Source: Desulfoscipio geothermicus
Lineage (GTDB): Bacteria; Bacillota; Desulfotomaculia; Desulfotomaculales; Desulfallaceae
NCBI GenBank assembly: GCA_016841905.1
Contig: JAENYF010000029.1
Coordinates: 1 to 41,203, forward strand
Direction: 5' to 3'
Length of the DNA: 41,203 nucleotides
Made by a program: the position numbers and the translations under genes. The notes beneath the pieces were generated by a model. It searched no databases. It was not told where the DNA came from and saw only the letters and a program-made list of their open reading frames with translations. Below, piece after piece: positions 1-7,436 of this stretch; the stretch's first letter is position 1, and each line of letters starts with the position of its first letter.

Positions 1-3
1 CAT
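1..3 (-). CDS. Start codon of a gene running off the left edge
   Basis: Only an ATG (reverse complement of CAT at 1-3) is inside the window. It is preceded on the minus strand by GGAGGT with a spacing of 7 nt, a good ribosome site that overlaps the end of the YvrJ gene. It is probably the next gene of the same small operon. Its product cannot be told. Confidence 0.5.
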
Positions 4-18
4 TTATTTTACCTCCGG

Positions 19-207
19 TTATGGGTAACGTGCCCGGCCACCCTCTACAATTTGCTGCATTTGCTCCACATCTATATTCGACTGCTTAGCCACGACCATG
101 GTCAGCAGGGTGATGGACTTTTCTAAATCTCTGATTAACGGTTCCAGCCGCACCAGCAGGTAGCCTGCCACTGCCATGGGAAACCCGTAATTAGCGGCCA
201 GTTTCAT
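19..207 (-). CDS. YvrJ family small membrane protein
   Basis: This 62-aa protein has the YvrJ family pattern: ANYGFPMAVAGYLLVRLEPLIRDLEKSITLL, i.e. a short hydrophobic N-terminal segment followed by an amphipathic helix. The function of the family is unknown. It commonly lies beside DUF1659 and DUF2922 genes in Firmicutes, as here (genes at 345 and 657, same strand). The ATG at 207 lacks a nearby Shine-Dalgarno. The good AAGGAG site is placed for CTG codons at 222 or 219, which would add residues resembling the usual start of family members (LEEIMKL). A CTG start is therefore possible; the upstream in-frame stop is at 226-228. The product is probably a single-pass membrane peptide. Confidence 0.8.
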   Translation of the reverse strand: MKLAANYGFPMAVAGYLLVRLEPLIRDLEKSITLLTMVVAKQSNIDVEQMQQIVEGGRARYP

Positions 208-296
208 GATCTCTTCCAGCAGGCTTCACACTCCTTTTTAATTGATTTGTTGGTTTGGCTGCCGGCTGGTTGGCCGGGTAATTCCTTGGGATCATG

Positions 297-339
297 TTGG
301 TTAGTTGGTTAGGAAAACGATACCTAACCAACTAACCAA
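297..339. repeat. Perfect 17-bp inverted repeat between YvrJ and DUF2922 genes
   Basis: The arms at 297-313 (TTGGTTAGTTGGTTAGG) and 323-339 are perfectly complementary around a 9-nt loop. There is no T-run, so it is not a classic terminator. The same GGTTAGTTGG/CCAACTAACC word recurs near 2875-2890, suggesting a dispersed small repeat that can also act as an mRNA-stabilising hairpin. Confidence 0.7.
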
Positions 340-344
340 CTACC

Positions 345-572
345 TTATTCCTGTTCATAAAGCACAGTGGTTGTGGTATCAATGATTTCCGCGCTGTACT
401 TGGACACCAGGTCGCCGCCGGCGGAATTGAAAATGTTTTTGGCAATGATCTGATCCATCGCGGCGGTCACTTCGGCCTGGGTCAGGGTGTCTTTGGGGTT
501 GTCCAGCGAAATAGTGGTCCTGGTACCCGCCGCGTTGACAAAGCTCATCTGTAAAGTTTGGGTTACAGCCAT
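345..572 (-). CDS. DUF2922 domain-containing protein
   Basis: This 75-aa protein matches the DUF2922 pattern: an N-terminal MAVTQTLQMSFVNAAGTRTTISLDNPKDTLT strand pair (family members have 'F.n..Gk..tisl..pk..lt..ev...M..ii..niF'), then TAAMDQIIAKNIFNSAGGDLVSKYSAEIIDTTTTVLYE. The family fills its entire length. No catalytic residues are apparent and the role is unknown. The ribosome site GGAGGCGC lies just before the ATG. It sits between the DUF1659 gene upstream and YvrJ downstream on the same strand, with about 85 bp and 137 bp gaps, probably one transcription unit. Confidence 0.9.
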   Translation of the reverse strand: MAVTQTLQMSFVNAAGTRTTISLDNPKDTLTQAEVTAAMDQIIAKNIFNSAGGDLVSKYSAEIIDTTTTVLYEQE

Positions 573-656
573 TTTTAGCGCCTCCTTTCCCCGGCTTAAT
601 TAATTAATCCAAGTCCTTACCGGCCGGCCGGGAGCCGGTAAGCTTTTGGTGGCTAA

Positions 657-884
657 CTAGATTTCTTCTTCCAATACCGCGCTGTCCACACGCAATACCG
701 CCGTTACGCTGTATTCCTGCAGTGCGACCAGGGCCTGGGCGACATCGTAAATGTCCTGATCTAAAGCGGTGGTTTTAACGTTGCTCAGGCTCTTGGTGCG
801 ATAAACGGGATCGCCGTCGCCGTCCAGTCCGGTTTGGAACTGGATCTTCAAGGATGTGCCGCTGGGTACTTTTTCAACTGCCAT
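657..884 (-). CDS. DUF1659 domain-containing protein
   Basis: This 75-aa protein has the DUF1659 pattern: a basic N-terminus, LKIQFQTGLDGDGDPVYRTKSLSNVKTTALDQDIYDVAQALVALQEYSVTAVLRVDSAVLEEE. In this family a beta-rich N-terminal half (Gxdgngnpv.r.ksfs.ik..a..qdly.va.al..Lq) is followed by a short strand. The function is unknown. A strong AGGAGGTGA site precedes the ATG. It is the first gene of the minus-strand triplet DUF1659-DUF2922-YvrJ, a conserved neighbourhood in spore-forming Firmicutes. Confidence 0.9.
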   Translation of the reverse strand: MAVEKVPSGTSLKIQFQTGLDGDGDPVYRTKSLSNVKTTALDQDIYDVAQALVALQEYSVTAVLRVDSAVLEEEI

Positions 885-1235
885 TTAGTTCACCTCCTCT
901 CCAGGCGTACTCATTCTTTACCATATTGTAACATCGCCAAAACCAGATAAACTGCACGCAAACCGTCCACTTTTAAGTAGTTGGTTAAGAATAACTAATC
1001 CGCAAAACTCCGGGGTAGAAGAAGCAGCGCAGGCTGGAATTAACAAATTTACCATGGAGGGATGTTTTAGGCCCTTTTATAACTAGAAATGCCGACCTCA
1101 CTTAATGTTGGCATTATTCCGGCTATAATTTTACATATCAATTCCCGTATTTACATTAAAAACATGACTAATTAACGCTAAATTAACAATAATTAAAGAT
1201 ATAAAAGTAATCAATGAGGGGAGGAAGCATGGGAT
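885..1235. other. Divergent intergenic region with a small hairpin
   Basis: This gap of about 350 bp separates the minus-strand DUF1659 operon from the plus-strand DUF3231 gene. It is AT-rich to the right and must hold both promoters, though I see no convincing -35/-10 pair. An 8-bp stem hairpin lies at 1089-1114 (ATGCCGAC and GTTGGCAT arms) without a T-run. GAGGGGAGG at 1216-1224 is a good ribosome site just before the DUF3231 start. No gene is supported here. Confidence 0.5.
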
Positions 1236-1610
1236 ATGAATTTAACTATTCCCTTTAACGTTCCATTTCGTAAAGAGGAAGCCGGCCAGGCTATGTTAAA
1301 TGTAGAAGAAACCTATAACTTATGGGATTTGTTGAACACTAAGTATGCGACCATTGATGTTATACAAATTTATTTGGCTTTTGCCCATGACCTTGATTTT
1401 AAATTGCTACTGCAAAAACAATTAAAAGCTTTTCAAAAAGATGTTAATACTTTGGAAACACAGCTAAAAAAATATTCCATTGCCGGGCCGGATAAACCTT
1501 TGGCGGGTATCTCTACATCAGTTAACCCCGAAGTGCTTACCGATGAAAGAATGGGTTTAATGAACCGCCCATCTACCCCAACGTCCCCGTGGCCACCCAA
1601 GAGAAAATAG
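1236..1610 (+). pseudogene. DUF3231 protein, first repeat, truncated and frameshifted
   Basis: Residues 1-110 match the first of the two repeats of DUF3231 proteins: TIPFNVPFRKEEAGQAMLNVEETYNLWDLLNTKYATIDVIQIYLAFAHDLDFKLLL, then a helix and PEVLTDERMGLM. Full proteins have two similar repeats of about 165 residues. Here the first repeat lacks its last roughly 55-60 residues (the HTLALK..TTND..R..F..LL..E part seen in the second repeat). The frame then changes near 1545-1570, so the last 15 residues are out of frame and the ORF stops at 1608-1610. The +1 frame at 1559-1590 reads NEPPIYPNVPVATQEK and continues straight into the second repeat. This points to a deletion in a formerly single gene. 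The biochemical role of the family is unknown; it is common in spore formers. Confidence 0.65.
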
Positions 1611-2068
1611 ATGCTGGCGAAGCTTTTCACCTATGGGATCATTTAACCTTTCGCTACGATAACATTCAAGCGACCCAAATATGGTATGAGCATGCCCACG
1701 ATACCGATTTTAAGTTCCTATTGAAAAATGGCCTGCAGAACGTCTTAAGAAAACAAGCTGAGATGTTGGAAAAGGAATTAATCAAGTTCGGCATCCCGCT
1801 GCCCAAACAGCCGTCGGATGTGGTGAAATCCGCGGGAGACACTACTTTACTTGACGACGACTACATGTTTCGCACTTTAAACATTGGGATTATGGGAGCG
1901 TTGTGGCTGCATACCCTGGCGTTGAAACAATGCACCACCAATGACCGGATTAGGGATATTTTCAGGAATTTATTGATCGATGAAGTTAATGTCTTGGATA
2001 AACTTTTGCTATTGGGGAAGTTGAAAGGGTGGATCAACGCTGTGCCGCTGTATAGCCCACTACAATAG
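1589..2068 (+). CDS. DUF3231 protein, second repeat
   Basis: This 159-aa ORF covers a complete DUF3231 repeat: ATQEKIDAGEAFHLWDHLTFRYDNIQATQIWYEHAHDTDFKFLLK, a coiled segment (RKQAEMLEKELIKFGIPLPKQP), then DDYMFRTLNIGIMGALWLHTLALKQCTTNDRIRDIFRNLLIDEVNVLDKLLLLGKLKGW and a PLY C-terminus typical of the family. The nominal GTG start at 1589 has no ribosome site and lies inside sequence homologous to the inter-repeat linker. It is therefore more likely the 3' half of the broken two-repeat gene than an independent gene, although the domain itself is intact and could still be made from a fortuitous start. It overlaps the first fragment by 22 bp. Confidence 0.7.
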   Translation: MATQEKIDAGEAFHLWDHLTFRYDNIQATQIWYEHAHDTDFKFLLKNGLQNVLRKQAEMLEKELIKFGIPLPKQPSDVVKSAGDTTLLDDDYMFRTLNIGIMGALWLHTLALKQCTTNDRIRDIFRNLLIDEVNVLDKLLLLGKLKGWINAVPLYSPLQ

Positions 2069-2113
2069 TCGATTTGGACAACAAACACATCCGGAACGGC
2101 CTGAACAAGATGC

Positions 2114-2152
2114 CCGGCTCTCGGGCTGGTGGGTCACCAGCCCGAGAGCCGG
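2114..2152. repeat. Perfect 17-bp GC-rich hairpin
   Basis: The arms CCGGCTCTCGGGCTGGT (2114-2130) and its exact complement (2136-2152) enclose a 5-nt loop. It lies between convergent genes (DUF3231 and the phage regulator). It lacks a T-run on either strand, so it is a strong structure but not a typical intrinsic terminator. It may be a REP-like element. Confidence 0.75.
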
Positions 2153-2224
2153 TCTGTGCGGGCAGCCGGGGGTGTGGGAGCGGGGCCGTTATGTTCAACG
2201 ATTCAATGGGAAGATCTTATTATG

Positions 2225-2608
2225 TTAACCACCATATAGCTGCTTGGCCAATTTGTCCAGTGCCCGGCCGCGGATCTTATCTACATACCGCTCACTGTAC
2301 CCTAGGTTAACCTGCAGCCGGGCCGTTGCTCCCGAGCGCAGGGAGTCCCGCAGGTAAAATTCCCTTAATACCTGCCGCTCGGTAGCACTGAGATAGCGCC
2401 AGGCAGGTTCAAACCAATCCATAAATTCCCTTGCCTGTTGGTAGCGCTGCTTAAGAGTTGCCTTGTCTGCACCGCCCGGGTCAGCCTCATATGCTTCCTT
2501 TACCGCCTGCGGGGTAGTGGCCAGGATGTTTTTCATGGCGCTGTAATCTCTTAGAGCGGCCAAGGCGGCTCTGGTTTTGTCCAAATAGAACCAGCCAATC
2601 AAGGACAT
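2225..2608 (-). CDS. Phage-type sigma-70 region-4-like regulator (ArpU/RinA-like)
   Basis: The 127-aa protein starts MSLIGWFYLDKTRAALAALRDY. The C-terminal part (about residues 75-127) reads YLSATERQVLREFYLRDSLRSGATARLQVNLGYSERYVDKIRGRALDKLAKQLYG, the 'L...er.vL..fY' plus helix-turn-helix pattern of small sigma-like regulators that drive late transcription in Firmicute phages. The start at 2608 is chosen because AAAAGGGGG is just upstream and the ORF then overlaps the stop of the preceding gene by 10 nt, the usual phage spacing. The longer reading frame to 2704 is not needed. It is the last gene of the phage replication module here, so its late-gene targets are absent from the window. The precise family is uncertain. 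Confidence 0.7.
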   Translation of the reverse strand: MSLIGWFYLDKTRAALAALRDYSAMKNILATTPQAVKEAYEADPGGADKATLKQRYQQAREFMDWFEPAWRYLSATERQVLREFYLRDSLRSGATARLQVNLGYSERYVDKIRGRALDKLAKQLYGG

Positions 2609-2838
2609 TCCCCCTTTTGCTGAAGCAGCTGCATTTGCCCGCTGTAATAAACTTTGATAATGTGCCGTCGCCTGGGCTCGTCCAGCGCCAGGATATACTG
2701 CCAAACCTTGTGCCTTTCCTGTTCCAGCCGGGCGGTGGTTTTAAAGAAGCTGCAACCGGCTGGCCCCGGGCATTTGGCCACCGCCAGGGCTTGGCAGCGT
2801 CCGCCCCACCGGTAGGCAAAACATGTTTGTGACTGCAT
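2599..2838 (-). CDS. Small phage protein with Cys residues, unknown
   Basis: This 79-aa protein begins MQSQTCFAYRWGGRCQALAVAKCPGPAGCSFFKTTARLEQERHKVW. Four Cys (TCFAYRWGGRC and KCPGPAGC) suggest a metal-binding knuckle followed by a helical tail. The start at 2838 has a strong GAGGAGGG site 7 nt upstream. It overlaps the sigma-like gene downstream by 10 nt, so the two are probably translationally coupled. The function is unknown. Small Cys-containing proteins of this kind are frequent next to ArpU-like genes in Firmicute prophages. Confidence 0.7.
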   Translation of the reverse strand: MQSQTCFAYRWGGRCQALAVAKCPGPAGCSFFKTTARLEQERHKVWQYILALDEPRRRHIIKVYYSGQMQLLQQKGECP

Positions 2839-2840
2839 AC

Positions 2841-2900
2841 TTAATCCCTCCTCAGGGTTGTTAAAATACCCCCCAACCAACTAACCAATTGACTAGTCAT
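2841..2900 (-). CDS. 19-codon upstream ORF with ideal ribosome site
   Basis: ATG at 2900 follows AAGGAGG by 6 nt and opens a 19-aa frame (MTSQLVSWLGGILTTLRRD) that stops 2 nt before the next start at 2838. It may be a leader peptide coupling translation, or the remnant of a gene whose body was lost. Its middle is made from the dispersed CCAACTAACC repeat word. The rest of 2901-3103 holds nothing I can support. Confidence 0.35.
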   Translation of the reverse strand: MTSQLVSWLGGILTTLRRD

Positions 2901-3103
2901 GGTGTACCTCCTTCCCGTCTCCAATAGCTAATCGCTAACCTCCCGCTTTAAATTGGCTATAAAAAATGCTTCTATTATATAGCCACGAATAAGCCAAAAC
3001 CGGATGGTCCAAACAAATATGGCTGGAGAATAAGCCAAACAGCAGGTAAGCTGGGTTCCGAGAAACAATGGGTTGTTAACCACGTCCCTAAACCAAACTA
3101 ACT

Positions 3104-3175
3104 TTGACAGACACAAGGGGACGGTTCTCCTGTGTCATTGATGACACAGGAGAACCGTCCCCTTGTGTCTGTCAA
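3104..3175. repeat. 72-bp perfect palindrome, copy 1
   Basis: The arms 3104-3138 and 3141-3175 are exact 35-nt reverse complements around a 2-nt centre. The core word is GACACAAGGGGACGGTTC. The palindrome overlaps the 3' end of the helicase ORF and supplies its last codons and stop. The same family recurs at 4535-4594 and as one arm at 30456-30480. Such elements are REP/BIME-like or miniature mobile repeats; no transposase for them is visible here. Confidence 0.9.
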
Positions 3176-4503
3176 CCGCTTTTATGAGGGCAGACTGACT
3201 CATTTCCTTGCGCCTTAGTGCGCGCAGGACGTCTTCGTCTATAGTTCCTTTGGTGACAATGTGGTGTATCACCACGGTGTCTTGCTGCCCCTGCCGCCAG
3301 AGGCGGGCGTTGGTTTGCTGGTAGAGCTCCAGGCTCCACGTTAGGCCGAACCACACCAGAGTTGAGCCGCCGGCTTGCAGGTTCAGGCCATGCCCGGCAG
3401 AAGCAGGGTGGATCACGGCCACCGGGATGGCGCCGGCGTTCCAGCGCCGGATGGAATCGGCGCTATTAAGCTTTGTCGCGGTAAACCGTTTTTGGATGCG
3501 CTCAAGGTCATGCCTGAACCAATAGGCGATCAGTACCGGCTTACCGTTGGCTGCTTCGATAAGATCCCCGAGGGCGGTAAGCTTGCGGTCGTGGATATTG
3601 GCGACGCTGCCGTGCTCGTCGTAAATTGCGCCGTTGGCCATCTGCAGGAGCTTCCCGCTCAATGCGGCAGCATTGGCGGCAGTGATTTCCCTGTCCTTCA
3701 GGGCCAGCACCATTCCGTCCCGCATGTTCCGATAGCGCTGTTCCTCGTCCGGGGACATCCTCACCACAACCTCGTTTTCCACAAGTTCCGGCAGTTGGAG
3801 ATAATCCGAGCCTTTCATGCCGATGGTGATGTCGGAAATCAGGCGGTAGATGGCTTCCTTCGCGCCGGGCTTCAGTTTGTAGCTGAACACCACTTGCTGT
3901 TTACGCTTATCCGGTTCGAAGTACGCGCTGCGGTACTGCCCGACGAAGCGCCCCAGCCGCTGTCCCATGTCGAGGAGCCGGAACTGGGCCCATAAATCCA
4001 GCAAACCATTGGCGGCAGGGGTGCCGGTTAGTCCCACTATCCTCTTAACGCCCGGCCTTACCAGCAAAAGGCTTTTAAACCGTTTGGCTTGATGGGATTT
4101 GAAGGAGGAGAGCTCATCAATCACCACCATGTCGTAGTCGAAAGGCAGCCCGCTTTTCTCGACCAGCCAGGCCACGTTCTCCCGGTTGATGAGATAGATC
4201 TGGACCTTCTGCAGCAGGGCGGCTTTGCGTTCCCGCTCGTTCCCGACAGCCACGGCGTAAGTCAGCCCACGCAGGTGATCCCATTTCTCTATCTCGGCAG
4301 GCCAGGTGTCCCTGGCTACCCGCAGCGGGGCGATAACTAAAACTTTACGGATCTGGAAGCTGTCCAGAGTCAGGTCAAATATCGCGGACAGGGTGATCAC
4401 AGTTTTGCTAACCCAGGCCCATATCCAGGAATATCGCCGCAACAGGCCGGGCCAGCAGATAGTCCAGCGCATATTGCTGATAATCGTGTGGTATGAACTT
4501 CAC
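3135..4503 (-). pseudogene. Phage SNF2-like DEAD/DEAH helicase, frameshifted in Walker A
   Basis: The intended start is GTG at 4503, 9 nt after AGGAGG, giving VKFIPHDYQQYALDYLLARPVAAIFLDMGLG; the frame then hits TAG at about 4413. Resuming in another frame gives KTVITLSAIFDL and the remaining helicase: IAPLRVARDTW (motif Ia), VVIDELSSFKSH (DExx box), GLTGTPAANG (motif III) and HGLNLQAGGSTLVWFGLTWSLELYQQTNARLWRQGQ (motifs V-VI). Between GGT/GGG and AAAACT sit four extra bases, splitting MGLG-KT, the Walker A loop. The ATPase is probably dead, or the read contains an error. The last residues, DRHKGTVLLCHQ, come from the flanking palindrome, so the native C-terminus was also altered. In related phage modules this gene follows a VapE-like gene and works in replication or recombination. 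Confidence 0.85.
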
Positions 4504-4534
4504 CGGGCATCACCTCCTGCCAAAGCCGCAGCCA

Positions 4535-4594
4535 GACACAAGGGGACGGTTCTCCTGTGTCTTAGAAGACACAGGAGAACCGTCCCCTTGTGTC
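4535..4594. repeat. 60-bp perfect palindrome, copy 2
   Basis: The arms 4535-4563 and 4566-4594 are exact 29-nt complements around a 2-nt centre. The core sequence is the same as copy 1, differing in the centre (TTAGAA instead of ATTGAT) and outer flanks. It lies immediately upstream of the helicase ribosome site, so the two copies bracket the helicase gene. Confidence 0.9.
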
Positions 4595-4825
4595 CCTGTC
4601 ACTCCTGTGCCGATCATCCGTGCCCAAGCATGGCAAACTCTTACGCGCGTATACACGCGTATATGTGCTTATATACCCTTATTACTATATCTACAACATT
4701 TAATAGATGATTTATCGGCACATAGGCACAACCAGGCAGCCAGGCCGGTAAATCAAGGCTTTGCGCTCGTGCTCACGGTGTGCTGACCGGCGCCGAAGGC
4801 ACAATGGGCACGTGCCCAAACCCAC
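4595..4825. other. Gap between VapE and helicase genes; usual VRR-NUC gene missing
   Basis: In comparable Firmicute phage modules a small VRR-NUC nuclease gene often sits here. I find no such ORF in these 231 bp. The stretch contains a near-palindromic TACGCGCGTATACACGCGTA run near 4642 and a perfect 14-bp palindrome TGGGCACGTGCCCA at 4805-4818. An origin or regulator site is possible but unproven. Confidence 0.4.
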
Positions 4826-7159
4826 CTAAGCTTGCTCATCGGCACGGACAAACACTCGTTGTGGACCGTAAAGCGGGAGATTCTTTTTGCCCGTCTTGTT
4901 GCCCGTGAACTTCTCCCAGCCGCCGATTTTGTTCAAGATGCCCTCAATTTCGTAGGAATCGCCCTTTTTGATAGCCTCGCGATGCTTATCAAAGCACTCG
5001 CACCAGATTTCCATGATGCAAACCTGTTGGCGCTGCCGTGTTCCTCTGGGTGTGACCCCGCCAAATTCACCGCCGTTTAGGAAACTCCGGCGGGCGTATA
5101 AGTCCATGCCATCCCAGCCTTCCGGCAGCAAAGTATCGAGGTATTCGGCCACCAGACCTTCCCGGTCGTCGCCTTCCATGGCCTCGCGCTGCCGGGTGAC
5201 GGCTTCCTCGGCTAGATTGCCTTTGAGGAATAGTTCCTCCCCGGCGTGGTAGCGTGCCACGGCCTCAGCCCAGATTTGGTCCACCTCGGTCAGCCCCCAG
5301 GCGCGGTAGTGGCCTTTTCCCGTAACCCGTACCGGCCAAAAACGCCGGTTGCCCGTAATATCACGCAGAAAGCCGCCGTCACTGTTGGTGGTGCCGACAA
5401 TGATGCAGGAGCGGGGATGGCTTTCCACGGTCGCCCCGTAGGACTGGCGGTATTTGTCGTCAGTGCGGGTGATAAAGGATTTCACCGTCTCCACGTCGAT
5501 TTTCTTAATGCCCGCGAGTTCGCCAAGTTCCAGTATCCAGTAACCCTGCAGCTTCTCAGGCGCGGTCTTGTCCTTCATGTCGGAGATGGCCAGCGAATCG
5601 GAGTACCACTGCCCCCCTAACCGGGCAAAGAGCGTGGATTTACCGATACCCTGCGCACCGTTCAGCACGAGGATGGAGTCGAACTTGACACCCGGCCGGT
5701 AAATGCGCGCCACCGCCGCCACCAGCGTTTTCCTGGTTACGGCCCGGACATACGGTGTATCGTCCGCGCCGAGATAGTCGATGAGCAGGGTATCCAGCCG
5801 CTCGGTGCCGTCCCAGGCCAGCCCGGAGAGGTACTCCTTAACGGGATGGTACAGCCGCTCTGCGGAAACCACTCCCAGCAGTGCGTCTTTAAACTTGGTC
5901 GGCGACCAAATGCCGTAGACGCGCTCAAAGTACAGCTTGGCACAGGCCAGGTCGGTGTCGCTCCAGCCAGGTTTTACCTGCGGCCACGGGAGTTCGCCGA
6001 TTACGTCGAGCATGTTCTTGAACTGGTTGAACACAATGGGCTGCAGCTGAGGGTCAAAACGCAGAATAATGGAGATGTTGGTGAGCGTGTCTTTCACCGC
6101 GCCCGATTTATCCAGTTCCAGCCGGCTTTGCCAGTTGTCCTCATCGGCAAAGTCGGTTTGGGCCTGGGCCAGGCGTTCCCCGGCAAGCTGCACCTTTACT
6201 TGCTCATCTCGAACAGCTAAATCAATCATGGCTTTAAAGGAAGCCTTTTTATCGAGGTCACCGAATTTATGCAACCGCACCAGGTCGAAGGCATTGAGCA
6301 GCTTCCCGCAGACCGGGTCGGTGGCGTGGTGGCTGTAAGCGAACTTGCTGTCGTAGAGCACCACGCCCGCCGAGCTGTCGGCGGGGATGTAATCGTAGCG
6401 GCCGGCCATAGCGGAAGGCTCGTACACGTTCGAAAGAAACGCTGCGATGGCCTCCTCTATGGGGTAAGCCCGGCAAAACGCGCCGATTACCCCGCTTTTG
6501 CTATGCGGGTCCTGCTGCCGGGTCAGTCTGCGCTCAAGCACCTCCGACTGCCGTTTGGAGGTCGGCCACAGGGAGGTGTCCCGCCAGTCGGCGTATTGGC
6601 CAAGATACACGTCGGGGTCAAGCAGCCGGCCTTCTTTCTCGTGAAACACAAACTCCCCGTCTGACGACGTGGATGGCCAGTACATCAGCCGCGTGGGTTC
6701 ATAAGTGGTGTCGTCAAACATGTCGATGTCGATTGACCCGGCTACCATACGGCCCAGAGCGGGATACTCGTCCTCACTCACCTCGCGGGCCAGGGGGATG
6801 ATTAGCCTGAAACGCGGGGCCTCGGGTGTATGTTTGTGGGTCGAGTAAATGCAGCAGGCCCAGTCATAGAGGGAGGCGACCTGCTCCCAGATGCCGGGCG
6901 TGGCATAGTCCATATCCAGCGTAAGCATGGAGCGGCAGAGCACATAGCCACGCCTGCGCTTGCCCTCACGCAGGGCCCCGCCCACGAAACCACCGACATC
7001 TTTGATGGCGTCCTGCCGGGATTTGCTCATTTGGCGATATTCCGCTACCGTCTCTGTTGTGCGCTTGGTGGTGCGGGCAATTTTTTTAAAGTCCTCCCAG
7101 GAGAGGTCCTTGTTTTTCCAGCGTTTATCCATCCGGCTATTGCCGACTGCGATTTTCAT
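4826..7159 (-). CDS. VapE-type primase/SF3-like ATPase of phage replication module
   Basis: This 777-aa protein has two parts. The N-terminal third carries archaeo-eukaryotic-primase-like features: MLTLDMDYA (acidic DxD) and YSTHKHTPEAPRFRLIIPL. The C-terminal half is the virulence-associated E (VirE) ATPase: GAQGIGKST (Walker A, around residue 505), then GYWILELGEL, KKIDVETVKSFITRTDDKYR and CIIVGTTN..GFLRDITGNRRFWPV. The protein probably primes and unwinds DNA at the element's origin. The start at 7159 is chosen for AGGAGG about 10 nt upstream; an ORF extension to 7240 is unlikely. It lies downstream of polA-like, DUF2815 and DUF2800 genes, the standard order of this module. It appears intact, in contrast to the broken helicase downstream. 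Confidence 0.88.
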   Translation of the reverse strand: MKIAVGNSRMDKRWKNKDLSWEDFKKIARTTKRTTETVAEYRQMSKSRQDAIKDVGGFVGGALREGKRRRGYVLCRSMLTLDMDYATPGIWEQVASLYDWACCIYSTHKHTPEAPRFRLIIPLAREVSEDEYPALGRMVAGSIDIDMFDDTTYEPTRLMYWPSTSSDGEFVFHEKEGRLLDPDVYLGQYADWRDTSLWPTSKRQSEVLERRLTRQQDPHSKSGVIGAFCRAYPIEEAIAAFLSNVYEPSAMAGRYDYIPADSSAGVVLYDSKFAYSHHATDPVCGKLLNAFDLVRLHKFGDLDKKASFKAMIDLAVRDEQVKVQLAGERLAQAQTDFADEDNWQSRLELDKSGAVKDTLTNISIILRFDPQLQPIVFNQFKNMLDVIGELPWPQVKPGWSDTDLACAKLYFERVYGIWSPTKFKDALLGVVSAERLYHPVKEYLSGLAWDGTERLDTLLIDYLGADDTPYVRAVTRKTLVAAVARIYRPGVKFDSILVLNGAQGIGKSTLFARLGGQWYSDSLAISDMKDKTAPEKLQGYWILELGELAGIKKIDVETVKSFITRTDDKYRQSYGATVESHPRSCIIVGTTNSDGGFLRDITGNRRFWPVRVTGKGHYRAWGLTEVDQIWAEAVARYHAGEELFLKGNLAEEAVTRQREAMEGDDREGLVAEYLDTLLPEGWDGMDLYARRSFLNGGEFGGVTPRGTRQRQQVCIMEIWCECFDKHREAIKKGDSYEIEGILNKIGGWEKFTGNKTGKKNLPLYGPQRVFVRADEQA

Positions 7160-7314
7160 GTACCTTGCACCTCCTGGCAGGCATTTAGCTACCTTCAGTA
7201 TCTTTTTGATTAACTTCCTAACATAGCTATCAAAGATCAATACACTTTGGAGAGCTACTTCCCTGGTCGGTCGCTTTGCCGCCGATTTGTCGGGTAAATA
7301 ATAAATAGCTTAAT

Positions 7315-7372
7315 CTTGCCTCACCCTGTTTACAAGGTGGGGCTTATTTTACGCTTACCTCTTAAATGACAG
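7315..7372 (-). repeat. Dispersed repeat (possible IS-end relic), copy A
   Basis: On the minus strand this reads AGAGGTAAGCGTAAAATAAG followed by CCCCACCTTG, and then AAACAGGGTGAGGCAAG. A related sequence lies at 37226-37285 on the plus strand (ATAGGTGAGCGTAAAAGAAG, CCCCACCTTG). About 50 bp can be aligned by eye. It lies in the gap of about 280 bp between the polymerase and VapE genes, which holds no other gene. It may be the terminus of a lost insertion sequence. Confidence 0.5.
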
Positions 7373-7436
7373 AAAATGTTAACCGTCCATGTTCCGTAGA
7401 CACAACCACCTATGAAATAAAAATTTAATTTTCCTA

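Noticed and set aside
2074-2310. 78-codon plus-strand ORF
   Set aside because: It is mostly the GC-rich hairpin and antisense of the phage regulator.
2928-3116. 62-codon minus-strand ORF before the palindrome
   Set aside because: It begins inside the palindrome arm, has no ribosome site and no recognisable protein pattern.
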